Position numbers and translations under genes: made by a program. This document shows, one piece after another, positions 11,461 to 22,000 of a stretch of DNA of 64,000 nucleotides; within the stretch, counting starts at the first letter, position 1; each line of letters opens with the position of its first letter. This DNA comes from Notospermus geniculatus (Eukaryota; Nemertea; Pilidiophora; Heteronemertea; Lineidae): positions 455,078-519,077 of the forward strand of contig NMRB01000179.1 in assembly GCA_002633025.1 (NCBI GenBank). The letters run 5' to 3'. The notes under the pieces were generated by a model. It had not been told where the DNA came from. It did no database searches and saw only the letters and a list, made by a program, of their open reading frames with translations.

Positions 11461-11675
11461 TTAAAGTCAAATGAGTGACAACCACTTGGAATTGGACCTG
11501 ATTGCAATTCTTGGTGCATTATATTAGTGATTGCAGCACCACAGTTTGAGAATTACAGGACCAGAGCATGTTTTTTTGCCATTGGTGCATAAACTAGAGA
11601 TACCCAATTCCAATTAGTTACCACAAATACAAAAGTAATGGTGGAGGGAGGAACACCAGAAGAATTAAGCCGCTG

Positions 11676-11823
11676 CTCCACGTGACGGTTTTCTGTCGAA
11701 AGTTTGCTGTCAGATAGTCAATTATTGCTGTCACACAGTGCTGTATGACAGCAATTATTGCTGTCTGAGAGCAATAATTGACTATCTGACAGCAAACTTT
11801 CAATAGAAAACTGTCACGTGGAG
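11676..11823. mobile_element. foldback element, CCACGTGAC ends
   Basis: The arms include CTCCACGTGACGGTTTTCT and its near inverse, plus TTTGCTGTCAGATAGTCAAT with its exact partner; total arm length is about 65 bp. The mate at 18076-18152 holds only the left arm and then diverges. Confidence 0.75.
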
Positions 11824-12098
11824 AGGCGCCTTTACTGGTAATCTTTTATGACGACGACTCAAACGAAAAGTCGCCAAATTTATTATCAGACAAAAACTGT
11901 CATAACAAGTGTTGCGAGTACATGTTTTTGTGTCTGGTGTTTTCTCCCATCCTTCGTATTTTTCTCTCTCAATAAACAGGACAAATACAGGAGTGGATAT
12001 CAAATGCAAGGACCAATAAATGCCAAAACATTGGGGAAAATGAAAATACCAATTTAAATCAATTACAAACAACTGCATGACAACTCTTTTGATTCACT

Positions 12099-12420
12099 AA
12101 GGCTGCTTTTCCACGAGGTGTGTGTGGGCGCGGAGGCGGTGACGGGTGCAGGCGTTGTGTTTCCAGAAAACGGGCACAGATGTGGGAGGAATTCAGAATT
12201 CCCAGAAATTCAGGGGAATTCCCAGGAAATGGTGATGCAATACCTTGCGGGCAGCAAGTGGGCGTGGAAAAAAGTGCTACATGACCGATTCGAAAAAACA
12301 CGTTCGTGCCCGTCCACCCGTTCCGCAGCCGAACCTCCGTCGTGGAAACCGCCAAAGGGAAATACGTTGGATCAATTTTTTCTGCCCGTGCCCGCACACG
12401 CCTCGTGGAAAAGCAGCCTT
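12099..12420. mobile_element. MITE with AAGGCTGCTTTTCCACGAGG ends
   Basis: Inverted ends AAGGCTGCTTTTCCACGAGG and CCTCGTGGAAAAGCAGCCTT. The inside is G/C-rich with inverted GGGAATTC words. The mate is at about 18480-18791. Confidence 0.7.
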
Positions 12421-12926
12421 ACCCGGTAAATGCTTCCCATCAATTGTAAAAACATTTGATTTTTAAACAACAATTCCAATCCAAGCACCAACACAATTTT
12501 ACATCTGAGAATCAAAATATCTTGACCCAAGCTAGTGTACACAACAGATGTATTTTTAAAAGCGCATACATCATGCAAATGCGACAAAGTAAAGATTAAT
12601 CCAAATGCTGAAGTCAGCAGCACACCAGACGACAACACAAGCGATCTGAGATTGCCAGTGCAAATCGATTGTCAACGCCAACTGTGTGCTGGACAGCGAT
12701 GTGTAGAATCCTCTTGCCAGCGAGTTCGCCCAATGTCAAACAATGCCAAATAATCGAATATCACCAAGTCTGCGGTGGCTGGTAAGAAGATCACTTGCGA
12801 TATCGCCTGGTGTGCTGCTGGTTCTAGGACGGTGTACCAAAGAAATACCATGATACATGTAGAAACTTGAACCATGTTGATGGCCAGCTTCTGCATCAAA
12901 TGACCAATTCGGTCACACAAAATTCA

Positions 12927-13087
12927 GGGCTGGGTTGCACAAAACTCATGATAGCGCTAACTAAACTTGGTGTTAGCGCTAACTTTATGTTACATGACAT
13001 AAAAGACAATGAATTTTTACGTCATTTAACATAAAGTAAGTGCTAACACCAAGTTAGCGCTATCGTGACTTTTCTGCAACCGGGCCC
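12927..13087. mobile_element. foldback element with GTTAGCGCTAAC arms
   Basis: Ends GGGCTGGGTTGCA and TGCAACCGGGCCC. Arms of about 70 bp contain CTTGGTGTTAGCGCTAAC and its partner, around a short loop. Confidence 0.7.
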
Positions 13088-13288
13088 TGAAGTCCAAACA
13101 CCTTGTGAGAGCAAAGCAGTTATTTAAATGCTAACAGACTAGACTCATCATACAAATGTGTCATTCAGCACTGAGTGGACGAGTCATGTTAGTAGAGTGA
13201 TGATTTCGGTGGAACGAACACTGCCTAGTTGTCAATCCACGATGCACAATATTTCAGGGGGCAACCTCCTGAGCATGCTATGATGATT

Positions 13289-13484
13289 TGTGACCCTCCG
13301 CTACAAAACCTACGTAGCTAGGAAAATGAGCCTAAACGTACTGACATGACACCAGGAGATAAAGACAGAAATGGGATCACTCAGACTTCACAAGAGACAG
13401 ACAATACTGAAATTGACAAATAATTTGGTCCCAACTTGCCAACCTCGGAGCGACTTACGACTGGTTTTGTGGTGGAGGGTCACA
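13289..13484. mobile_element. MITE with TGTGACCCTCC ends, copy 1
   Basis: The ends TGTGACCCTCC and GGAGGGTCACA are inverted, followed inward by ACAAAACC and GGTTTTGT. A relative lies at 55490-55685. Confidence 0.65.
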
Positions 13485-13618
13485 TTTTTGGAATACACAA
13501 ATTTAGAATGCAGAAAATGCTGTCAGTTTTCCTGTTCAACCTGCTCAATGAAATTTTGCAATATGTACCTTACATAACAATTAAAACAACAGGTTAACAG
13601 ACCTCAACCTCAGCAGCA

Positions 13619-14650
13619 TCAACTCAGACCAGAGAAGAAAGACTTTGTGATAACAGGTTTGGTTTTAGCACCAGACGTTGCAGGATTCTGTGGCGTCGTG
13701 GTTTTGGGTGGTTTCGGACCAGAATTTGAATTATCAGTAAGGATTTTAGCACCAGTAGTAATTTTCGGTCCAACATTCACGGTAGTAGAACTTATCTTAG
13801 CACCATCAGTCATTCTGTTTATTGTCGGTGGGGTGTTTTTGAATAGCCTCGACTTCACAACGCTGTAAGAAACTGATGAACAATGTCCTGGCTGACTTGA
13901 AGATGACTCGGTTTGATTTATCAAATTGTCAATGTTCTTCCCAGGATTATTATCCAAGTGTCCGTATTTCCTACCAACATCAGGTACGGATGAATTACTT
14001 ACAGAACCTGACACCTGTTTACTGTAAGACCCTGAAGTCACTTTCCAACCCTCCATATCATTATTGTTAATTTGTTTAGTACCACTGGTGTCTAATAATC
14101 TTGACTTGGCTGAACTAACAGACTTCGAATCAACACTCTGCTTCTTTGCATTCTCCAAACCAGTCACCAATCGTTTAGCAAGATTGAGAGCAGTATTTTT
14201 TGAGGATCCAGTTTTTTCCACATTCACCCGGAAGTCTCCACCTCCAGGTATACCGGTAACTGCTTCTTCAGACAGTTTTACATCCCGTGTGAAATTTTCA
14301 AATGACTGTAGCGGTTTCTTCTTTTTTTCTGTCGCTTTTCCCACTCCTATTGCTTCCAATACCTTGCACATCGTTCCAATCTGGTCACGAGATTCAGTTT
14401 TGTTCTTCTGCATGGAATCATCAACAGAGTCCACTGAGGATGGCAGTGTTGAACTTTCCTTTTGCATTCTGGTAGATTTTGGTAAATCACGTGACTCTGT
14501 CATGTCATTCTCAGAATTGTTTTTGAACGCATTGGGATTATCCCAGACGTGTTTTTCCAGAAACTTCTGACGAAGCGAACCTTGGCATTGCCAACCGAAT
14601 TCAATGGGGTATAAAGACTTTCTATACTCCTCATCCGAGATGCCATAGGT
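13619..14650 (-). pseudogene. extra copy of the giant gene's C-terminal end
   Basis: This minus-strand frame matches the last ~340 residues of the giant protein at 19081-20105 with a few replacements, and supplies the true stop (…KSFFSGLS, TGA at 13621-13619) that the main copy loses at the N of 19080. At 14650, after a codon run matching CTYGISDEEYR in the main copy, homology stops abruptly and unrelated DNA follows. It has no start of its own in context. It is most likely the other haplotype's 3' end left in the scaffold, not a functional gene; a true partial duplication is the alternative. Confidence 0.75.
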
Positions 14651-14752
14651 GCTATATAGGAAATAGCCAGATCGGGGTAATTGTCTCGATCAGGCTATAT
14701 CAGGAAATAGCCAGATCGGGGTGGTTCTGCCGGACTGCATGTGCTTAACTTA
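14651..14752. repeat. junction sequence with direct repeat
   Basis: AGGAAATAGCCAGATCGGGG occurs twice, about 44 bases apart, exactly between the broken gene copy and the start of the second flank version. Its origin is unclear. Confidence 0.5.
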
Positions 14753-16905
14753 CCAACTCCATCGGCACTGCAAATACGAAAATACACGTCCTTTTGTTGC
14801 TGGTCCATTTATGAAGGGAAAGTCGGTCACCTCAGTCGAAGTGCCTTATTTTCATGATACAACGGTACAACGATGCCTTTTTCACTCTCCTCAGTCGTTT
14901 CCTGGCTTTACAACAAGCGTAGAGCAACATGTCATGTTACATGAAGCCGAGAGCAAAGAATGCTGTGCAAACTGCGAAGAGAATGAGAACGACCGTGAAA
15001 TTGGAATTTGGAGCAAATCATTGAAATTCACCGCAGATTTCTAGCACAGGGCGCCCTCTCTTCCCAAATCCTGGATCCGCCCATGTTGAGAATTCCAACT
15101 AACTTGTTAGCGCGGAGGGCAATTGCGATTGCGAAACTTGCTTATCCAATATCGATGATATCGCTGTGTAAAGTTGGGTTCGTTGCATAATTGACAAGAT
15201 ATCAAACATCGTATACATCCAAGTAGTTTGAAATCATCGCCGTTCCTCTCTTCTCATTCGACGATCAAACAAGAACTTTAAGGGCCGTATGCAACGAAGA
15301 TTATCTTGAACTCAGGCTGAGCCACAACTTTTCCATTGTTACATGTACATCATGCCCTGGCGAATCTGAAAAGCTGTGGCTCAACCTGAGTTCAAGATAA
15401 TCTTCGTTGGTGCATACTGCCCCAAGAGTTTCACCACTCCACTACCATGTTGTTCACACCAAAATGATTCTGTATTAAATTATAAAGAAATAGACAACCC
15501 AAAATTGACTTGTCACTTTCATTTATATTTATTTTTGTACAAATCACTCAAGGTTATCCAAAAATAAAAAACAACTTTCCAACAGCAAACATGTCATGTA
15601 TTTTTCTAAATGTCGATGGGGCAATAATTGACAGTTGTTTATAGGTTGAACTTATTTATCTCTCCTTGTATTAAATGTAATTTCTGATTGAAATTCTATG
15701 CAAAAAGACAGGTACAAAGTCAACATTGGTAAATCTACAGCCCTTTCTTTATGGTGTAGATCATTGAAGTGATAACCTGAACAAACGAATTAACAGAACC
15801 ACGGTGACACAGTAGGCAAAATAACAGCAGCCTCTCTGATGGCAGCAGAGAAAATTGAGTACAGCACAACATGTATACTACAGGATTGATAAATTATAAC
15901 GAAAAATGAATAATGAAAATCATGTCATGGGAAAATTAAAAACAGCTTTTGAGTACTAGTATTCCAGTGCATTTGATGACAAGGTGGATTACCGGTAAAA
16001 CCAAATCTCTTGCTGTCTGGCCAAGGGCCAGAACTATCTTATCTAATTTCAGTTGATCTTCCAGTTAAAACATTCAGGAGACTCAATCAATGAACCCTGG
16101 TTCCAAAGGCAACTGTTACATAGGAGCTCATTTTTCACTCATCATTTGTGATTTTGGCATGAATTGGAAGAATGAACATTGCGTTCTCCTGTTCTCAGAG
16201 ACGCTAAATTTCTGATTTTGATTTTGAATGGAAAATGAGGAGTGAAAAATGAAAAGTGGGTACATGTAGTTCATCTATAAATGGAAGAGCAGCCAGATGA
16301 ACATTTTAGAAGGATAATTACATGTATCAGTACCAACAGTTTCAAACTTTAAAGGGACCCTACAGGCAGCCTCCTCAAAGGCATTTTGATGTACAGTATT
16401 CATTACACTGATCGGTTGTCATGAGAATCGAACTCCGACATGTATTTCAAATGAATACACTAAATATCAACATTTGATGAGCCAAAATCTGTAGGTTTTT
16501 CAGTTTCCAGCGCCACCTGTGATGAAGTGAGTGACCACACTAATATGAGCCTATTAAAGGGTCCCTTTAAATAGTACAGAGAAAGATGTACCGGCATAGC
16601 TGGTTCCACTTGTGTCGTGGACCCTGTCGGTGTCCCAGGCACTGCTACCACTTAAAGAACAAATTTGAGTGTAACGAGTAGGGCCTAGGCCCTATTTTGA
16701 TCCATGAGATTCTGAGGGTACATGTAACTCTCCAAGGAGATTCATTGTCGGTCACCCTTTTGGCAAATAAAATTTATACACTTCTGGGACCATTGTCACG
16801 AAGCCATTTGTGCATTAACTATTGTCCACTTGCAGGCAACCTCTCTGGTGAACAAAAGATAAGCCCCCTTCGTAATGTTACGGAGGCTTTGTGAATAAGG
16901 CCCCA

Positions 16906-17146
16906 GGGTCCATATTCATAGCATACTTAAGTCAAAGTGTGATACTTATCTTTTGTGTTGAACAAAGGATAATATAATAAGTGTGACACTTAAGCTCCTA
17001 TTTTTTAGAATGCTCCTCAATGTAAAGGAGTTCCTCAAGGCTATTGTTCTCAACAGGAGAACAATAGCCTTAGGAACTCCTTTACGTTGAGGAGCATTCT
17101 AAAATACAGGCTTTATAGACTTAAGTAGGTTTATGAACATGGGCCC
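16906..17146. mobile_element. nested foldback MITE, version 2
   Basis: The outer ends GGGTCCATATTCATA and TTATGAACATGGGCCC belong to the family at 6623. Inside, 17003-17104 is a second element with ~47-bp arms (AGAATGCTCCTCAATGTAAA and partner). This is the better preserved version of 10228-10441. Confidence 0.7.
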
Positions 17147-18349
17147 AGAGCATATGGACAGCAGAATACCACTAAAGGAAGGTTTACATTTTCAACAATC
17201 TCCATCCTCCCACAGAAGGGCTTCTCACCTCGCTCTTCTTTATCCACTTGCACAAGTGTGTGAAGATGAGCAAGATCAAAGCCCTGCTGTGGGAGGATGA
17301 ATAATCTCTGATAGAGTGACAGCACAGCCGTGAAATATTTTTTCATCTATACATGTACTACTATTGTGGAGCTTTCGAGGGGCACCAACTGACAAACATT
17401 TACAATATTTACAGCAATAAATACAAAACTATATGTTACTAATCTCAGACTGTTACTGCATCTACATGTAATTGTCAATACTATAGCCAACAGAATTGTG
17501 GCAATGGGTCATATGAATAAAGACTAGAAAATGCTTTTACGTGAATTTTGCAATACAAATGCACTAGACAATGCTATACAAATATGAAGTACCGTAAAAG
17601 CATTTGCTGGTCTAATATGACCCAATAACCCATGTAGGCTCTAACCAAAAAGAAGGAACTACTGGAAAATGAAAACTGTACCTATTATATATCTGGTATA
17701 TACACGTAAATTTTGTAGGTTTTGATAATGAATTTCGACAGAGGGTAATTCCATTTGACACAGTGAAGATTGGGTTTTGAACTGGCACATATATCAGATT
17801 TGACTAAAAAAATACGATGCTTTTTTGAATACACAAATATTTACGTAAATACATGACTTTCTCATCTAGAAATTAAAGTCAAATGAGTGACAACCACTTG
17901 GAATTGGGCCTGATTGCAATTCTTGGTGCATTATATTAGTGATTGCAGCACCAGTTTGAGAATTACAGGACTAGAGCATGTTTTTTCCATTGGTGCATAA
18001 ACTAGAGATACCCAATTCCAATTAGTTATCACAAATACAAAAGTAATGGTGGAGGGAGGAACACCAGAAGAATTAAGCCGCTGCTCCACGTGACAGTTTT
18101 CTGTCGAAAGTTTGCTGTCAGATAGTCAATTATTGCTGTCACACAGTGCTGTCTCCAAACATGCACAGATCTGTGTGTGAAAATAAAAAGTACCAATAGC
18201 CCCACTGCACCACTCATAGGTATGACAAATGCTTATCTCTCCAACTATTACATCCACGTATGCAAGAGACTGAATGAACACGAGGAAGGAAACAATTTCT
18301 CAGGAGCATGACTACAATGCAAAAATACAACTCTTTTGATTCACTAAGG

Positions 18350-18477
18350 CTTCCGTTACATAGAAGTATACGGTAAACGAAAACGCAGGTTAACAAAGGC
18401 TTCCCGAGGATTCACGACTGTGAAGCCATTGATAACCGGCGTTTTCGTATACCGTATACTTCTATGTAATGGAAGCC
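18350..18477. mobile_element. 128-bp foldback insertion
   Basis: Arms CTTCCGTTACATAGAAGTAT and ATACTTCTATGTAATGGAAG; CTAAGG flanks both sides (18344-18349, 18478-18483). Version 1 has a single CTAAGG at about 12097-12102. A relative of identical length lies at 56168-56295. Confidence 0.7.
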
Positions 18478-19079
18478 TAAGGCTGCTTTTCCACGAGGTG
18501 TGTGTGGGCATGGAGGCGATGACGGGTGCAGGCGTTGTGTTTCCACAAAACGGGCACAGACGCGGGAGGAATTCAGGAGAATTCCCAGAAATTCAGGGGA
18601 ATTCCCAGGAAATGGTGATGCAATACCACACGGGCAGCAAGTGGGCGTGGAAAAAAAGTGCTACATGACTGATTCGAAAAAACGTGTTCGTGCCCATCCA
18701 CCCGTTCCCCGTCGTGGAAACCGCCAAAGGGAAATACGTTGGATCAATTTTTTCTGCCCGTGCCTGCACACGCCTCGTGGAAAAGCAGCCTTACCCGGTA
18801 AATGCTTCCCATCAATTGTAAAAACATTTGATTTTTAAACAACAATTCCAATCCAAGCACCAACACAATTTTACATCTGAGAATCAAAATATCTTGACCC
18901 AAGCTAGTGTACACAACAGATGTATTTTTAAAAGCGCATACATCATGCAAATGCGACAAAGTAAAGATTAATCCAAATGCTGAAGTCAGCAGCACACCAG
19001 ACGACAACACAAGCGATCTGAGATTGCCAGTGCAAATCGATTGTCAACGCCAACTGTGTGCTGGACAGCGATGTGTAGA

Positions 19080-19080
19080 N
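19080..19080. other. single-N assembly join
   Basis: It joins flank version 2 to the giant gene's last codons; compared with 12707-13626 about 0.9 kb is skipped, including the stop codon. Confidence 0.85.
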
Positions 19081-22000
19081 AGACCAGAGAAGAAAGACTT
19101 TGTGATAACAGGTTTGGTTTTAGCACCAGACGTTGCAGGATTCTGTGGCGTCGTGGTTTTGGGTGGTTTCGGACCAGAATTTGAATTATCAGTAAGGATT
19201 TTAGCACCAGTAGTAATTTTCGGTCCAACATTCACGGTAGTAGAACTTATCTTAGCACCATCAGTCATTCTGTTTATTGTCGGTGGGGTGTTTTTGAATA
19301 GCCTCGACTTCACAACGCTGTAAGAAACTGATGAACAATGTCCTGGCTGACTTGAAGATGACTCGGTTTGATTTATCAAATTGTCAATGTTCTTCCCAGG
19401 ATTATTATCCAAGTGTCCGTATTTCCTACCAACATCAGGTACGGATGAATTACTTACAGAACCTGACACCTGTTTACTGTAAGACCCTGAAGTCACTTTC
19501 CAACCCTCCATATCATTATTGTTAATTTGTTTAGTACCACTGGTGTCTAATAATCTTGACTTGGCTGAACTAACAGACTTCGAATCAACACTCTGCTTCT
19601 TTGCATTCTCCAAACCAGTCACCAATCGTTTAGCAAGATTGAGAGCAGTATTTTTTGAGGATCCAGTTTTTTCCACATTCACCCGGAAGTCTCTACCTCC
19701 AGGTATACCGGTAACTGCTTCTTCAGACAGTTTTACATCCCGTGTAAAATTTTCAAATGACTGTAGCGGTTTCTTCTTTTTTTCTGTCGCTTTTCCCACT
19801 CCTATTGCTTCCAATACCTTGCACATCGTTCCAATTTGGTCACGAGATTCAGTTTTGTTCTTCTGCATGGAATCATCAACAGAGTCCATTGAGGATGGCA
19901 GTGTTGAACTTCTCTTTTCCATTCTTGTCGGTTTTGGTAAATCACACGACTCCGTCATGTCATTCTCAGAATTGTTTTTGAACGCATTGGGATTATCCCA
20001 GACGTGTTTTTCAAGAAACTTCTGACGAAGCGAACCTTGGCATTGCCAACCGAATTCAATGGGGTATAAAGACTTTCTATACTCCTCATCCGAGATGCCA
20101 TAGGTACATTTATCATTGCCATCGTCATCAATGCAACTGTGAACTGGCAACTGATCCCATGAATAGTCATTTGTGTTGCAAAGTCTATTTGACTCCGAGA
20201 ACTCATCATAAGATGAATGATTCGATCCACTGGCTACTTCAGTTGTACCTTGCTCATCTTCTATCTCGTCATCACTTGGGGTAAGTATACCAGGAATACG
20301 AACTGTTTTATCCCTGTGTGGAAACAAATCACTGGCACGAAGGATAGGATCTGCCTCAGATTTTGTTATTTTGTCTTTGGACTTTTCGGGAAGATGGTCC
20401 GAGTTTTGACCCATAACGACTTGATGCCCAGTGACAAATTCTGCATCTGGGAGAGCATTCCGGGTACTCCTTTGATCATGGCTTGGTAAGTGGCTCCCGG
20501 CTTGCTCCAGTTGTGCCTCTCTTGATATACTGACATGTTTTTCATCATTGACTACCTCCTCGTCAGATGGAGGATTAAAATCAAGTTTCTGATACAGAGG
20601 TCCGTCATGCTGTTCACTTGGCTGATGATGGAAATGGGACATGTTTAACGGATGACATACATCTACTTCATTCATCTGAATATCAGAAGGAGGCTGCGCA
20701 ACGTTGACAGGTGGTCCTGCCATAGGCGTGATCAAATCATACGGATGCCCTTGATAAGGAGGACCACAAAACATAACTGGGACTGCCGGATGGAAAGTAC
20801 CAAACTGTACTGGTACAGTGGGTGCTAGTGACAGGCCTCTAGGTGGTGGTGGACCTTGCCATGGTAGATGTTGTCCATATCCTGGGGGTGGCCCACTTTC
20901 AGGACGACGGTCTCTTGGGTGAGTCCCTGGAGGATGCCATGGTCTATCTGGAGACAAAGCTCTTTCAGCTCTCCGATACGCAGTTAAGTCGATTTCAATT
21001 GGAGAATTTGTTAGTGGGCTACCAATTGTGGTGCGACTGTCTGATCTTTGTTGTGACCAAGGTGTGGGGCTTCTTGATCGTGTCCGGGAACGTGCAGACA
21101 CAGATCTAGATATCGACGTACTGCTTGATGAAAATGCCCGCCTCCTTCTACGATGGGGAGATCTTGACCAACTACGTGACAGGCTTCGTCTTGGAGACCT
21201 AGACCAACTACGGGATCGACCTCTGCGTCTCGGAGATGGTGAATGTCTTCCAGCTGGATAGTAATATGGACGTCGATAAGGAGGAGAGGGTGATCGCCGG
21301 CGAAATGGTGATGGAGACCTGCTATAAGAATGACGTCTATGAACTGAATGTCTCCGCAGCACAGGTGATCGCGTGCGTGATCTTCTACCATGCATTTTCC
21401 TTGGCAGAGAAAGTGACCTGGATCTTGATCTTGACCGCCTTCTAGGACTCCTACTTCTACGAGGAGACAGTCTTCTTCGCCGAAGTCTATTCTTTGATAT
21501 GCGGTCCCTCGATCTTGATCTTGATCTTGACACTGACCGGCGTCGATGTCGTGGTGGTGACAGTGAGGGGCCATGATCCAAGCTCCGGGAACTGACATCA
21601 GAATACAAATCAACTGAGAAATCCTTCTTTTTCGGCTTCTCTCTTAGCAAAGCTTGAGCTTTCTTCTCCTTTTTTGATTTCTTACGTGGACGAGGACTAG
21701 TGGAGTTCAGACTGTCTAGACTGCATCCACGCTTCAATTTGCCACCTCCTTCATCATGTTTACCCTTACTTTTAGTTGCCATTGCTGGGTCAGGGGAACG
21801 TTTTCTTGTTACAACTGAATCAGCACTTTTCATGTCACAATCCTCCCGTTTTTTTAAATTAGATTCTTTATCCAACTCAGAAGGTTCCTCAGGCTGATCA
21901 GCTGCTTGCTTTGGATTCGAACTAATCTTTCCAGCATCCTCTCCACACTCCACTTCCTCCGTTTTTGTTGCAGAATGCTGGATGATCTCAACCTTTCTAC

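Larger units (their letters stand above)
7988..12707. repeat. duplicated flank, version 1 (mate 14753-19079)
   Basis: The block aligns in direct order with 14753-19079 with scattered substitutions and many indels. It is non-coding, rich in foldback elements, and lies 3' of the giant minus-strand gene. Version 1 has extra insertions at 11106-11145 and 11213-11460; version 2 has one at 18350-18477. A collapsed-failed haplotype pair is the simplest reading. Confidence 0.8.
14753..19079. repeat. duplicated flank, version 2 (mate 7988-12707)
   Basis: Direct repeat of 7988-12707, ending at the N of 19080. It lacks the two insertions of version 1 near 11106-11460. It differs over 18153-18330, where the second half of the CCACGTGAC foldback and following DNA are replaced by unrelated sequence. 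No gene is seen. Confidence 0.8.

Noticed and set aside
12372-12920. Hydrophobic minus-strand frames resembling a membrane protein, also near 18744-19010
   Set aside because: They switch frame without usable splice sites, and one end lies in a MITE arm. I could not build a gene.
19044-19080. Alternative C-terminus of the giant protein reading across the N
   Set aside because: The sequence beyond the N comes from the flank version; the true end is seen at 13625-13619.
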